A stretch of 7,955 nt of DNA from Alphaproteobacteria bacterium (GTDB taxonomy: Bacteria; Pseudomonadota; Alphaproteobacteria; Micropepsales; Micropepsaceae). The stretch is taken from contig JAGWSK010000251.1 in assembly GCA_028869355.1 (NCBI GenBank), positions 1-7,955 of the forward strand, written 5' to 3'. Positions 1-6,603 of the stretch are shown piece after piece. Below the pieces are notes generated by a model. That model was not told where the DNA came from. It worked only from the letters and a program-made list of their open reading frames with translations, and did not search any database. A program made the position numbers and the translations under genes. Each line of letters begins with the position of its first letter. Positions within the stretch are counted from its first letter, which is position 1.

Positions 1-330
1 ATAAGCCGGCTCCGCGGTGAACAGCATCATGCCCGGAACGCCGCCCGGCCAGCAGCGCGACATCGCCTCAAACGAAGGCTCTCCTGCAAGTATTTTCGCG
101 TTGGTCTGTTTCATCTGCGCCGCGGCCCAGGGCTGCAGGATTGGATTGGACGTATCCGCAACCGGCTCGCTGAACTGGTTCCCGCACTCGGGACGAATGC
201 GGTTTCCGCAATAGGGGTGCGCCGGGTCGTTGCTCACCGGTTTGAACCTCGCCCCGGGCATGGGCAGGAATTCCACCCCATTTGATGCCCAACCCATATT
301 GGCGGAGGAAAAATCGGGTAGGCCGGAGGC
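1..330. repeat. Direct repeat from tandem gene duplication (second copy at 917-1246)
   Basis: Bases 1-330 and 917-1246 align without gaps at a constant offset of 916 bp. Both encode the same part of the two paralogous exported proteins. The best-kept stretch is 14-59 against 930-975, 46 bp with a single mismatch by eye. The copies have diverged elsewhere, mostly at third codon positions and in a variable patch near residues 85-98 of the proteins. The left copy continues beyond the window. Confidence 0.85.
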
Positions 331-444
331 CAAATGCGGCACCGCTGTGTCAGCGGCCAATGCTGCGGTTGCGGAAATCAGGCCGGCGGCCAGGACTGCT
401 GCCGCGCCGGTCCGGAGAAGATCGAAGCCCTGCTGTGCAGCCAT
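1..444 (-). CDS. Exported protein of unknown function, close paralogue of the next gene (3' end cut by window)
   Basis: The first 148 codons of a gene that runs off the left edge with no stop in the window. The ATG at 444 is preceded by GGAGG (452-456) at a 7-nt spacing. Residues 1-31 look like a signal peptide: a hydrophobic Ala/Leu-rich stretch ending in A-L-A-A-D. The body matches the protein of the adjacent gene (473-1351) without gaps from residue 39 onward, with about 79 of 110 residues identical by hand count. Shared blocks include L-P-D-F-S-S, N-M-G-W-A-S, H-P-Y-C-G-N-R-I, N-P-I-L-Q-P-W-A-A-A-Q-M and R-C-W-P-G-G-V-P-G-M-M. Cysteines at 79, 87 and 131 match those of the paralogue. It starts 28 bp after the stop of that gene, so it is probably the next gene of the same transcript. 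I do not recognise a function. Export to the periplasm is inferred from the signal peptide. Confidence 0.85.
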   Translation of the reverse strand, partial: MAAQQGFDLLRTGAAAVLAAGLISATAALAADTAVPHLASGLPDFSSANMGWASNGVEFLPMPGARFKPVSNDPAHPYCGNRIRPECGNQFSEPVADTSNPILQPWAAAQMKQTNAKILAGEPSFEAMSRCWPGGVPGMMLFTAEPAY

Positions 445-472
445 TTCCGAACCTCCGATTTGAATTGATGGC

Positions 473-1351
473 TCAAAAATCCGGCGTATCGGCCTGTGGA
501 ATCGGCCATTCATCCTGATGGAAGTAATTGGCGCTGTTGTTTTCGGCGCAGATCGATTCCGATTCGGAAATCGCCGTGTTGTGCCGGATGTAGTAATGGA
601 TCGCGCGCCATTTGGTCGTGAAGGCGCCGGGGTCGTCGATTTCGGCAATGCCCTGCATGCGCTTGCCGCCGTCCAGCAGCCGGTAACGCTCCACCACGTG
701 CAGTTTATCTGTATGCGGAGTGTGATAGAAATCGACGAATGTCTTGTCGCTCAGGCCGATGGTGTCGATGACCAGTTCGTCACCTTCATAATGGCCGACC
801 GATTCGCCGTACCACGACGGCTTCGGGTTTTTGCTGTGCGGCACGTTCATATGGACGTGGCGGACATTGGGGCCGCGGGAATAGGCGATGGTCACCTCCT
901 CCGGCGTCTGAAGGAAATAGGCGGGTTCGGCGGTGAACAGCATCATGCCCGGCACGCCGCCCGGCCAGCAGCGCGCCATCGCCTCGAACGCGACCTTGCC
1001 ACCAAGAATCTGATCATTCGTCTGCTGCATTTGCGCCGCGGCCCAGGGCTGCAGGATCGGGTTATGAATGTCGCCGATCGGCGGCAAATTCTGGAAATTG
1101 CACTTCGGCAGAATCCGGTTGCCGCAATAGGGATGCTGCGGATCACTGGTGATCGGAACGAATTTGTCGCCGGGTATCGGCAGGAATTCGATTCCATCCG
1201 ACGCCCATCCCATGTTGTGGGACGAAAAATCAGGAATGCCGGAGGCAAACCGCGGAGCCGGCTGATCGGCAGCCAGCGCCATTCCGGCGGCGCAGACGGC
1301 GCCCAAACCGGCCAGGACCACTGCATTACGCCGTACTGAAAATCCGCTCAT
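473..1351 (-). CDS. Exported protein of unknown function (292 aa), middle of three related genes
   Basis: The ATG at 1351 has GGAG (1357-1360) 5 nt upstream, and the gene begins 11 bp after the preceding stop. Residues 1-27 form a signal peptide (S-V-R-R then a hydrophobic stretch, probable cut after A-L-A). Recognisable blocks in order: I-P-D-F-S-S (39-44), C-G-N-R-I (76-80), N-P-I-L-Q-P-W (97-103), C128-W-P-G-G-V-P, H-V-H-M-N-V-P-H (165-172), a G-E-S-V-G-H-Y-E-G-D-E-L-V-I motif (182-195), P-H-T-D (212-215), E-R-Y-R (221-224), and I-C-A-E near the C-terminus (C268). C128 and C268 match the only two mature-chain cysteines of the gene at 1363-2142, so a conserved disulfide is plausible. The first half is about 72% identical to the product of 1-444. 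The repeated G-x-x-L-V-I, E-R-x-R and T-x-x-W segments suggest a beta-rich fold. No catalytic motif or known function is recognised. Confidence 0.92.
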   Translation of the reverse strand: MSGFSVRRNAVVLAGLGAVCAAGMALAADQPAPRFASGIPDFSSHNMGWASDGIEFLPIPGDKFVPITSDPQHPYCGNRILPKCNFQNLPPIGDIHNPILQPWAAAQMQQTNDQILGGKVAFEAMARCWPGGVPGMMLFTAEPAYFLQTPEEVTIAYSRGPNVRHVHMNVPHSKNPKPSWYGESVGHYEGDELVIDTIGLSDKTFVDFYHTPHTDKLHVVERYRLLDGGKRMQGIAEIDDPGAFTTKWRAIHYYIRHNTAISESESICAENNSANYFHQDEWPIPQADTPDF

Positions 1352-1362
1352 TTTTACTCCAC

Positions 1363-2142
1363 TCAGCGGCCGCGCGCACGGGCCGCATTGGCCGCGCGTG
1401 CTTCATTGATGCCCTTGATTCCGGAAATATCGCGATGCGTCTCGCCGCAAATATATTCCATCAGCCGCATGCCGGTGTGATTGTCATAGACAAAGCGGGC
1501 CTGCCAATCGCGCGTGTAATAGACCGGATCGTGAATGGTGATCACATCCTCGAGCTGTTTGCCGCCGTTGATCTTGCGCACGCGTTCGGTGGTCTGAAGT
1601 TCGTCGCTGTGCGGCAGACCCGTGGCGTCGGCAAAGGTCGATTCGTTGAATCCGCCGCTTTGAATCACCAGCGTACCGCCCTCCCAACGGCCCGCCGAAT
1701 GTCCATTCCAGAACGGCAGGATTTGCAGTTTGGCCAGCGGGTCCAGCGGCTTGTCCATGGCAATGCCACGGATCATTTTGTTCTGTTCGTAGATCACGGT
1801 CATCTGGCCCGGCGGCGCATCGATGATCTGGAACGGATATGGCGTCGCCAGAGAGCGCGGCAGCCCGTCCGGCGTGCAGTATTTACGGGCGCGATCGACG
1901 ATGCTGCCATCCTTCAGCCCGGCCTGGTTTTCGGCATATTTCTTGTTTCCCGCATCATTCAGCGGAATATCGCCGCCGCCCACCAGGTAGGCCTTCATTG
2001 ACGGGTTATACGACGTCGCCCAGTAAACACCGGACAGCGAGGGTGCATTGTCCGCGGCGCGCACCGCAGCCCCCGACGCAACCGCCGCGGCTGCGCAGGC
2101 GACAGCCAGAAGCGGCCTGCGCATAGAATTCAGAACTTTCAT
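1363..2142 (-). CDS. Exported protein of unknown function (259 aa), diverged member of the same family
   Basis: I start this gene at the ATG at 2142, not at upstream starts in the same frame. It has a good ribosome binding site, and the protein then begins with a clean signal peptide (M-K-V-L-N-S-M-R-R-P, then an Ala/Val-rich core, cut near V-R-A-A at 27-30). Upstream starts would add a basic tail overlapping the hydrolase gene. Blocks: S-L-S-G-V-Y-W (35-41), C89-T-P-D-G-L-P, Y-P-F-Q-I-I (102-107), G-H-S-A-G-R-W-E-G-G-T-L-V-I (147-160), L-P-H-S-D (176-180), E-R-V-R (186-189), D-P-V-Y-Y-T-R-D-W (205-213) and Y-I-C-G-E (C232). Motif order and spacing match the 473-1351 product: both have exactly 30 residues from the first G of the G-x-S motif to the P of P-H-[ST]-D. 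The tail (248-259) is Ala/Arg-rich and absent from that paralogue. It lies 22 bp after the hydrolase stop. The function is unknown. Confidence 0.9.
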   Translation of the reverse strand: MKVLNSMRRPLLAVACAAAAVASGAAVRAADNAPSLSGVYWATSYNPSMKAYLVGGGDIPLNDAGNKKYAENQAGLKDGSIVDRARKYCTPDGLPRSLATPYPFQIIDAPPGQMTVIYEQNKMIRGIAMDKPLDPLAKLQILPFWNGHSAGRWEGGTLVIQSGGFNESTFADATGLPHSDELQTTERVRKINGGKQLEDVITIHDPVYYTRDWQARFVYDNHTGMRLMEYICGETHRDISGIKGINEARAANAARARGR

Positions 2143-2147
2143 TGTTT

Positions 2148-2152
2148 TCTCC
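2148..2152 (-). promoter_or_regulatory. Ribosome binding site fixing the start at 2142
   Basis: GGAGA on the minus strand ends 5 nt before the ATG at 2142. It supports that start over in-frame starts further upstream, which would overlap the hydrolase gene. Confidence 0.7.
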
Positions 2153-2164
2153 GATGGCTGCCGC

Positions 2165-3493
2165 TCAGAACCGGGCGTTGGCCCATTTCTGGATGTAGTC
2201 GAACAGGTTCTTTTCCGAATTGGAGTATTGCCCGGGCGTTTTCTCGCAGGCTTTGCACGGCGTGTAGCCATGCACGGCGCCCTCGATGACGATGTAATCC
2301 TTATCCTTCGCCGCCGAGAGGTCGTACATCAACTCCTGGTCGCGAATGAAATGATAGGCGCCCATGGCCGCGATCAGCGTCGGTATTTTGATCGATTCCA
2401 CCGCGCACATCGTCGAATTGTTGCTTGAGCACCAGTCGATGCCGTTCAGCGAATTGGTCGACTTCACGGCATTGGCGCTCAGGAAGGATTTCAGCGTGAA
2501 CACTTTGGTGCCGCGGTCGAAACTCCGGTTGTCCTTGGCGTTTTCGGGTTCCGGCACCGAGACGCTGTGAACGATCTGCGTGGTGATCGCGCCGTCGTTT
2601 TTCAGCAGCTTTTCCGGACGCGCAGTACTCATCAACTCGGGAATATTCGGGTCCATGGAATTGAGATCGGCGCTGCCGGGTCCCGCTCCGGACCATCCGC
2701 CACCGGGAATGATAAAAATATCGTCGTCAGGCCAGGTGGATTTGCCCTCGCGGATCAATGTCATCTTCGCCTGCGCCCTGGCGATCAGATCATTCATCAC
2801 TTTCGACTGGGCGGCGAAATAACGGGTCTGGAAGTCCTTCGAATAATGGGATTCGCCTTCCGGATTGAACCCATTGGCAGGATTGAACGGATCCAATGAT
2901 GGATCGACCTTGTACACCCCATTCACGACACTGACGGATGGATTCAGTCCGCGCAGCGACTGAACGCCGTTACCGGGATGCGCATCGGGAAAGACAATGC
3001 CGTCAGCCGGCTTGAAATCCATGTTGCCGGTGCATTGCACCAGCTTGTCGGGCCCCTTGCACCAGTTCGGACCGGCTTCCGCGACGGCTTCGTAGTAGCT
3101 CATCAACGGAGATCCGCCGCTGTGGCCCAGCAGAATGACTTTGGTGATGCCGGGAAGCGAGCGGACGTAATCGACGGTGGTTTTCACGTCGAACGCGATA
3201 TCTTCCCAGTGCACCGAAGCTTCGTTGTTGACGAAGCGCGTGTTCCAGCACAAAGCGAGGAAGCCCCGCGCCGAGAGCTGTTTGCAGGCCGGATTGTTGA
3301 GATTGTTGCCGGTGCGGTGCGAAACCAGAAACGCGATATGTGGCGCAGGACCGCTGTCCGGCTTGTAGAGCGCGGCACTGACGCGCCCGAGCGGAATGAA
3401 TTCCGGATGGGTTTGCGCCACAGCGGCGCCGGGCACGATAATGCTCGCGGCAATGGCCCATTTGCATGCCTGCAGAATTCGCGTGAACGCCAT
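2165..3493 (-). CDS. Exported alpha/beta-hydrolase-fold protein, probable esterase (442 aa)
   Basis: Residues 1-27 form a signal peptide (hydrophobic A-I-A-A-S-I-I-V-P-G, probable cut after A-V-A or A-Q). The mature part has an alpha/beta-hydrolase layout: a strand I-A-F-L-V-S-H (53-59), where H59 could line the oxyanion region; the nucleophile elbow G-H-S-G-G (123-127, nucleophile S125) after the strand K-V-I-L-L; and a late E-G-A-V-H-G-Y (404-410) with H408 as probable catalytic histidine. About 280 residues separate S125 and H408, so a long insertion or lid is present, including a Gly-rich loop (263-273). The acid residue is unclear: the usual strand before it reads I-P-T-L-I-A-A-M-G-A-Y-H, with D385 a weak candidate. 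C413-x-x-C416 follows the histidine at once, and seven other cysteines are present. The fold is secure but the substrate is not; ester hydrolysis is inferred. It is first in the tight four-gene cluster behind the receptor. Confidence 0.9.
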   Translation of the reverse strand: MAFTRILQACKWAIAASIIVPGAAVAQTHPEFIPLGRVSAALYKPDSGPAPHIAFLVSHRTGNNLNNPACKQLSARGFLALCWNTRFVNNEASVHWEDIAFDVKTTVDYVRSLPGITKVILLGHSGGSPLMSYYEAVAEAGPNWCKGPDKLVQCTGNMDFKPADGIVFPDAHPGNGVQSLRGLNPSVSVVNGVYKVDPSLDPFNPANGFNPEGESHYSKDFQTRYFAAQSKVMNDLIARAQAKMTLIREGKSTWPDDDIFIIPGGGWSGAGPGSADLNSMDPNIPELMSTARPEKLLKNDGAITTQIVHSVSVPEPENAKDNRSFDRGTKVFTLKSFLSANAVKSTNSLNGIDWCSSNNSTMCAVESIKIPTLIAAMGAYHFIRDQELMYDLSAAKDKDYIVIEGAVHGYTPCKACEKTPGQYSNSEKNLFDYIQKWANARF

Positions 3494-3499
3494 CTTCAT

Positions 3500-3505
3500 C
3501 CTCCC
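3500..3505 (-). promoter_or_regulatory. Ribosome binding site fixing the hydrolase start at 3493
   Basis: GGGAGG on the minus strand is separated from the ATG at 3493 by 6 nt. The alternative ATG at 3499 directly abuts this site, which leaves no spacing, and the GTG at 3529 would put the site inside the coding region. The 3493 start also gives the cleaner signal peptide. Confidence 0.75.
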
Positions 3506-3552
3506 ACATCCGGCGAATAGGCCGGGCACGGAGCAATCCGCACCGCGACCGT

Positions 3553-3575
3553 TAGATACTATAGTCTGTTGTCAA
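3553..3575 (-). promoter_or_regulatory. Possible promoter for the hydrolase cluster
   Basis: A perfect TTGACA (3570-3575, minus strand) is followed by the AT-rich hexamers TATAGT (3558-3563) and TATCTA (3553-3558). The spacings, 6 and 11 nt, are shorter than the usual 16-18, so the assignment is weak. It lies between the hairpin after the receptor and the hydrolase start, where a second promoter would be expected. Confidence 0.25.
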
Positions 3576-3586
3576 AAGTGTCGCCA

Positions 3587-3610
3587 AACGGGCGCCACAT
3601 GGCGCCCGTT
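3587..3610 (-). terminator. Perfect hairpin after the receptor gene, possible terminator or attenuator
   Basis: AACGGGCGCC and GGCGCCCGTT form a perfect 10-bp stem around a 4-nt loop, starting 5 nt beyond the receptor stop codon. Read on the minus strand, the stem is followed by TTTGGCGACACTTTTG, so there is no continuous T-run. It may be a weak terminator, a partial attenuator that lowers expression of the downstream genes relative to the receptor, or an mRNA-stabilising stem. Confidence 0.5.
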
Positions 3611-3615
3611 CGCGC

Positions 3616-6603
3616 TCAAGGCAAGGTGTAGCGGACGCCGAATTTGAAAAAGCGGCCAACGACATCGTAGTTGCTGACATACCACCAGATGATCGGCGGA
3701 TCCTTGTCGAACAGATTGTCGATGTTGAAATAGAGCTGAAGATCCTGGCCGTTCGGCTCCTGAATCACGTCATAGGTCAGCGCCAGATTCCAGGTGATGG
3801 CGGCCGGCCACACGGCGCGGTTGATGCTCAGCGGATTGGCCGGGCTGTAGTTGGGATCGTCGGGTCCGATATTGAACGCTGTGCCCTGCAGGAATCGGAT
3901 GGGCGAATAATAACGCATCTGGAGATTGGCACTCAGCCGGTCGAGGAAATAAGTCAAGTTCACGTTCCACGACCAGCGCGGCGCTTGAAACGCATCTGCA
4001 AAATTGGTTCGCGTTGTGGTGATGGACCCGTTGGCGTTGACGACACTTTGGAACGTCGTCTGCTGATTGATATATGAGCCCAGCGCGGAGAACTGCAGCG
4101 TTCCGGGAACACCCGTGCCGTCGAGCGGCAGACGCTGGCTGATGTTGATATCGTATCCGTCCTGAACTTCGGAATTCAGATTGACGTCCAGCAAGTGCAA
4201 TGTGGTGATCCCGAAGACGCCGGTGGTTGGCGTAAAGCTTGTTGGGCCGAATCCCGGCGCGAACTGGATCTGATTGCAGAACTCTGGAAGCTGCTGCAGC
4301 AGGCAGCGGTTGATCACATCCTGTGCCGCGACATTGGTGATTTGACCGGAAATCCTGATCCGGTAGTAATCGACGGACGCGCGGAAGCCCGAGAATATCG
4401 GTCCGAAGTCCGGCGTCGGCTGGAAGACAACGCCAGCCGTCATATTTTGGGAGACTTCCGGCTGCAGGTTGGGATTGCCGGTCGTCTGAATGGCACTAAC
4501 CCGCTGCGAGATGCCAGTGATGGGATTTTGCAAGTTGGTCGCCGACGATGTCGGCACCAGCGACAATTCGGTGAAGTTTGGCGCGCGGATGTCCTGCGAG
4601 CGCGTGGCACGCAGCCGCAGCCAGTCGAAGACATCCCACGTGCCGCCATATTTCCAGGTGTAGACTCCACCAGTGATGCTGTAATTGGTGTAGCGGCCCG
4701 CGGCGTTAAGATCGAGGGCCCTGATGAATGGCAGATCGCGGAGAACCGGAACACCAATTTCGCTGTAGGCTTCATAAACCGACTGACTGAGGAAGAAGGA
4801 GCCCGGATTGCGGGTGGTATAAAGCTGCTCCACCGCGTCGATGGTGCCGCGCTGATCGATGCTGTTGTAACGGTAATTGCCGCCGACCGCCAAATCGAGC
4901 GGCCCGGCGGGGAGGTCGAACAGCGGACCGGACAAATCTGCCTGGCCCATATATTGGCGCAAATTCGTTTCCGATCCATCCGGTCCGCCCGCGATATTGT
5001 CGATGTAGTTGACTGAAGCGGCTGAAGGCACGCCGAACGGATTGTAGGGCACACAACCGGCTGTCGCCTGCGCGTTGACCTGGGCCGCAGTTCTCACCCC
5101 GTTTCCGGGATTGATGTTTGCGACCTGAGCGTCGCTGGTCAGGGGAACACAGCTGTTCGCGGCCAGATCGAGGTTGGCCGTCACCGGAACATTGAGGAAG
5201 GCCTGCCACACTGTGGCCCGGCCGGCTGTGCCTTCGAGATCCCAGTTCCAGTTGCTGAACAGAGTGCCTTTAACGCCGAAGAGCGATTGGATCAGGATGT
5301 TCTTGTTTTGCGCCGTATTGCCGACGCCGATTCCATCGAGGTTTATCTTGTTGAGCTGGATCGCCTGGACTCCATTGGCGGTCATGAGTGCCTGGGTTGG
5401 CGCCGGGATGAACGGATTTCCCGATGCCACGGCCAATTCGACCGGAAATGGCGAACCCTGCGACGGGTCATTACTCTCCAGCTGGCCATAATTGATCATG
5501 GCGAACGCGGTGACGTCCGGCGTGATGTCGTATTCGAAGCGGGCCAATCCTGCCCAGCGCTTGTACGGCGGCGAAAGCTGCCGATTCGCGCTGTTGACAC
5601 CGTAGTTGGCGGTGCTGCCGATCATGTAAGAGCCGCCGACAATCGTTCCAAGCTGGAACGGCCCGGGATTGCCGCTCTTATCAAACGTGGTTGTACCGAT
5701 TGTCGTGCCATTGATCCTGGTGGTGAAACCAGTGTCTGCCGGACAGGCGGCGATTGTGTGGCTTGCATTATTTTGGAGACAGTTTGCGATCAGGCCGCCC
5801 TGGGTACCGTTATCAATTTCTGCGTTGTTGCTAAAAACATTGAACGGAAGTCCGAGCGCATTGGCCTCCCCGGCAGGCAATGAAACCAGGAATGGCTCCT
5901 TTCTGCCCCAGGGGCGCGCATACATATTTGCGGTATTAAATTCATCGGCGAATTCGCCGCCGATTACGAAATGGCCGCGGCCGTCGAGAAGCGTCGTGCC
6001 CCAGGCGGCACTGACAAAACTCTGATCTTCGTCACCGTGCTGCGAAGTCCCGAACCGCGCATCGCTGGTGAAGCCCTCGAGATGATCCTTGAGAATGAAA
6101 TTGACGACACCGGCAACAGCGTCGGAGCCGTAGGTCGCCGAGGCGCCGGTCGTCACCACTTCGAATCGGTCGAGCAGACTCTGCGGAATCATATCGGTGT
6201 CGAAATTGTTGGTGGCGTTGACCGGTGTGGGACGCATTCCATCGATCAGGACCAAGGTATCGTTGGCTCCGAGGCCGCGCAGATTGGGCAAGCTTTGAGC
6301 GGCCGCGACGATGCCGTTGGTATTGCGCGTGAGGCCGCTGCCAGGCTGCGCAAAGGGCAGTTCTTCAATGATCGTGCCGATGCCGGTGAGGGCGCGGGTC
6401 TCGACCTGCACCTGGCTGACCTGCGTGACCGGGGTCGGGGCAGCGAAATTGGCGTTGGCGAGCAGAGAGCCCGTCACGATCACCTGTTCGGGGACACCTT
6501 CCGGTGGCGGTGGCACCGGTGCCGCCTGGCCAAATGCTTGCCCGCTCAGAAGCGCCAAAGCCGACGCACCAAGATACAATGACGCATGACGCGACATGAA
6601 CAT
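3616..6603 (-). CDS. TonB-dependent outer-membrane receptor (995 aa)
   Basis: An outer-membrane beta-barrel importer powered by TonB-ExbB-ExbD. Residues 1-27 form a signal peptide, followed by a Pro-rich linker and the TonB box E-Q-V-I-V-T-G (39-45). The plug domain runs from about 55 to 175, with L-P-N-L-R-G-L-G (105-112), T-L-V-L-I-D-G (116-122) and Y-G-S-D-A-V-A-G-V-V-N-F-I-L-K (158-172). The rest is a 22-strand-type barrel rich in alternating aromatic residues, with R-A-P-N-F-T-E-L in the mid-barrel and N-I-D-N-L-F-D-K near the end, both typical of the family. There is no extra N-terminal signalling domain, so it is not a FecA-type transducer. The ATG at 6603 follows AAGGGGGA (6607-6614) closely; the ATG at 6597 is an alternative two codons in. 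The last strand ends R-Y-T-L-P rather than in the usual Phe. The ligand cannot be read from sequence. The exported hydrolase cluster downstream suggests an organic compound rather than only iron-siderophore. Confidence 0.96.
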   Translation of the reverse strand: MFMSRHASLYLGASALALLSGQAFGQAAPVPPPPEGVPEQVIVTGSLLANANFAAPTPVTQVSQVQVETRALTGIGTIIEELPFAQPGSGLTRNTNGIVAAAQSLPNLRGLGANDTLVLIDGMRPTPVNATNNFDTDMIPQSLLDRFEVVTTGASATYGSDAVAGVVNFILKDHLEGFTSDARFGTSQHGDEDQSFVSAAWGTTLLDGRGHFVIGGEFADEFNTANMYARPWGRKEPFLVSLPAGEANALGLPFNVFSNNAEIDNGTQGGLIANCLQNNASHTIAACPADTGFTTRINGTTIGTTTFDKSGNPGPFQLGTIVGGSYMIGSTANYGVNSANRQLSPPYKRWAGLARFEYDITPDVTAFAMINYGQLESNDPSQGSPFPVELAVASGNPFIPAPTQALMTANGVQAIQLNKINLDGIGVGNTAQNKNILIQSLFGVKGTLFSNWNWDLEGTAGRATVWQAFLNVPVTANLDLAANSCVPLTSDAQVANINPGNGVRTAAQVNAQATAGCVPYNPFGVPSAASVNYIDNIAGGPDGSETNLRQYMGQADLSGPLFDLPAGPLDLAVGGNYRYNSIDQRGTIDAVEQLYTTRNPGSFFLSQSVYEAYSEIGVPVLRDLPFIRALDLNAAGRYTNYSITGGVYTWKYGGTWDVFDWLRLRATRSQDIRAPNFTELSLVPTSSATNLQNPITGISQRVSAIQTTGNPNLQPEVSQNMTAGVVFQPTPDFGPIFSGFRASVDYYRIRISGQITNVAAQDVINRCLLQQLPEFCNQIQFAPGFGPTSFTPTTGVFGITTLHLLDVNLNSEVQDGYDINISQRLPLDGTGVPGTLQFSALGSYINQQTTFQSVVNANGSITTTRTNFADAFQAPRWSWNVNLTYFLDRLSANLQMRYYSPIRFLQGTAFNIGPDDPNYSPANPLSINRAVWPAAITWNLALTYDVIQEPNGQDLQLYFNIDNLFDKDPPIIWWYVSNYDVVGRFFKFGVRYTLP

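Noticed and set aside
518..1339. A 273-codon open frame on the plus strand
   Set aside because: It is fully antisense to the exported protein gene at 473-1351, which has a signal peptide, a ribosome binding site and a paralogue. The antisense frame shows no recognisable domain.
473..1351. Twin-arginine (Tat) export signal in the 292-aa protein (S-V-R-R-N-A-V)
   Set aside because: The Arg pair is present but the usual hydrophobic F-L-K part of the motif is missing, and the paralogue at 1-444 has no Arg pair. A Sec signal fits both better.
2143..2271. Longer N-terminus for the 259-aa exported protein, starting at 2271
   Set aside because: It would put 43 basic, low-complexity residues before the signal peptide and overlap the hydrolase gene by about 100 bp. 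The ATG at 2142 has its own ribosome binding site.
4195..6582. Several plus-strand open frames of 200-270 codons
   Set aside because: They lie opposite the TonB receptor, whose protein is unambiguous. Such shadows are common in GC-rich genes, and their translations are Arg-rich and without motifs.
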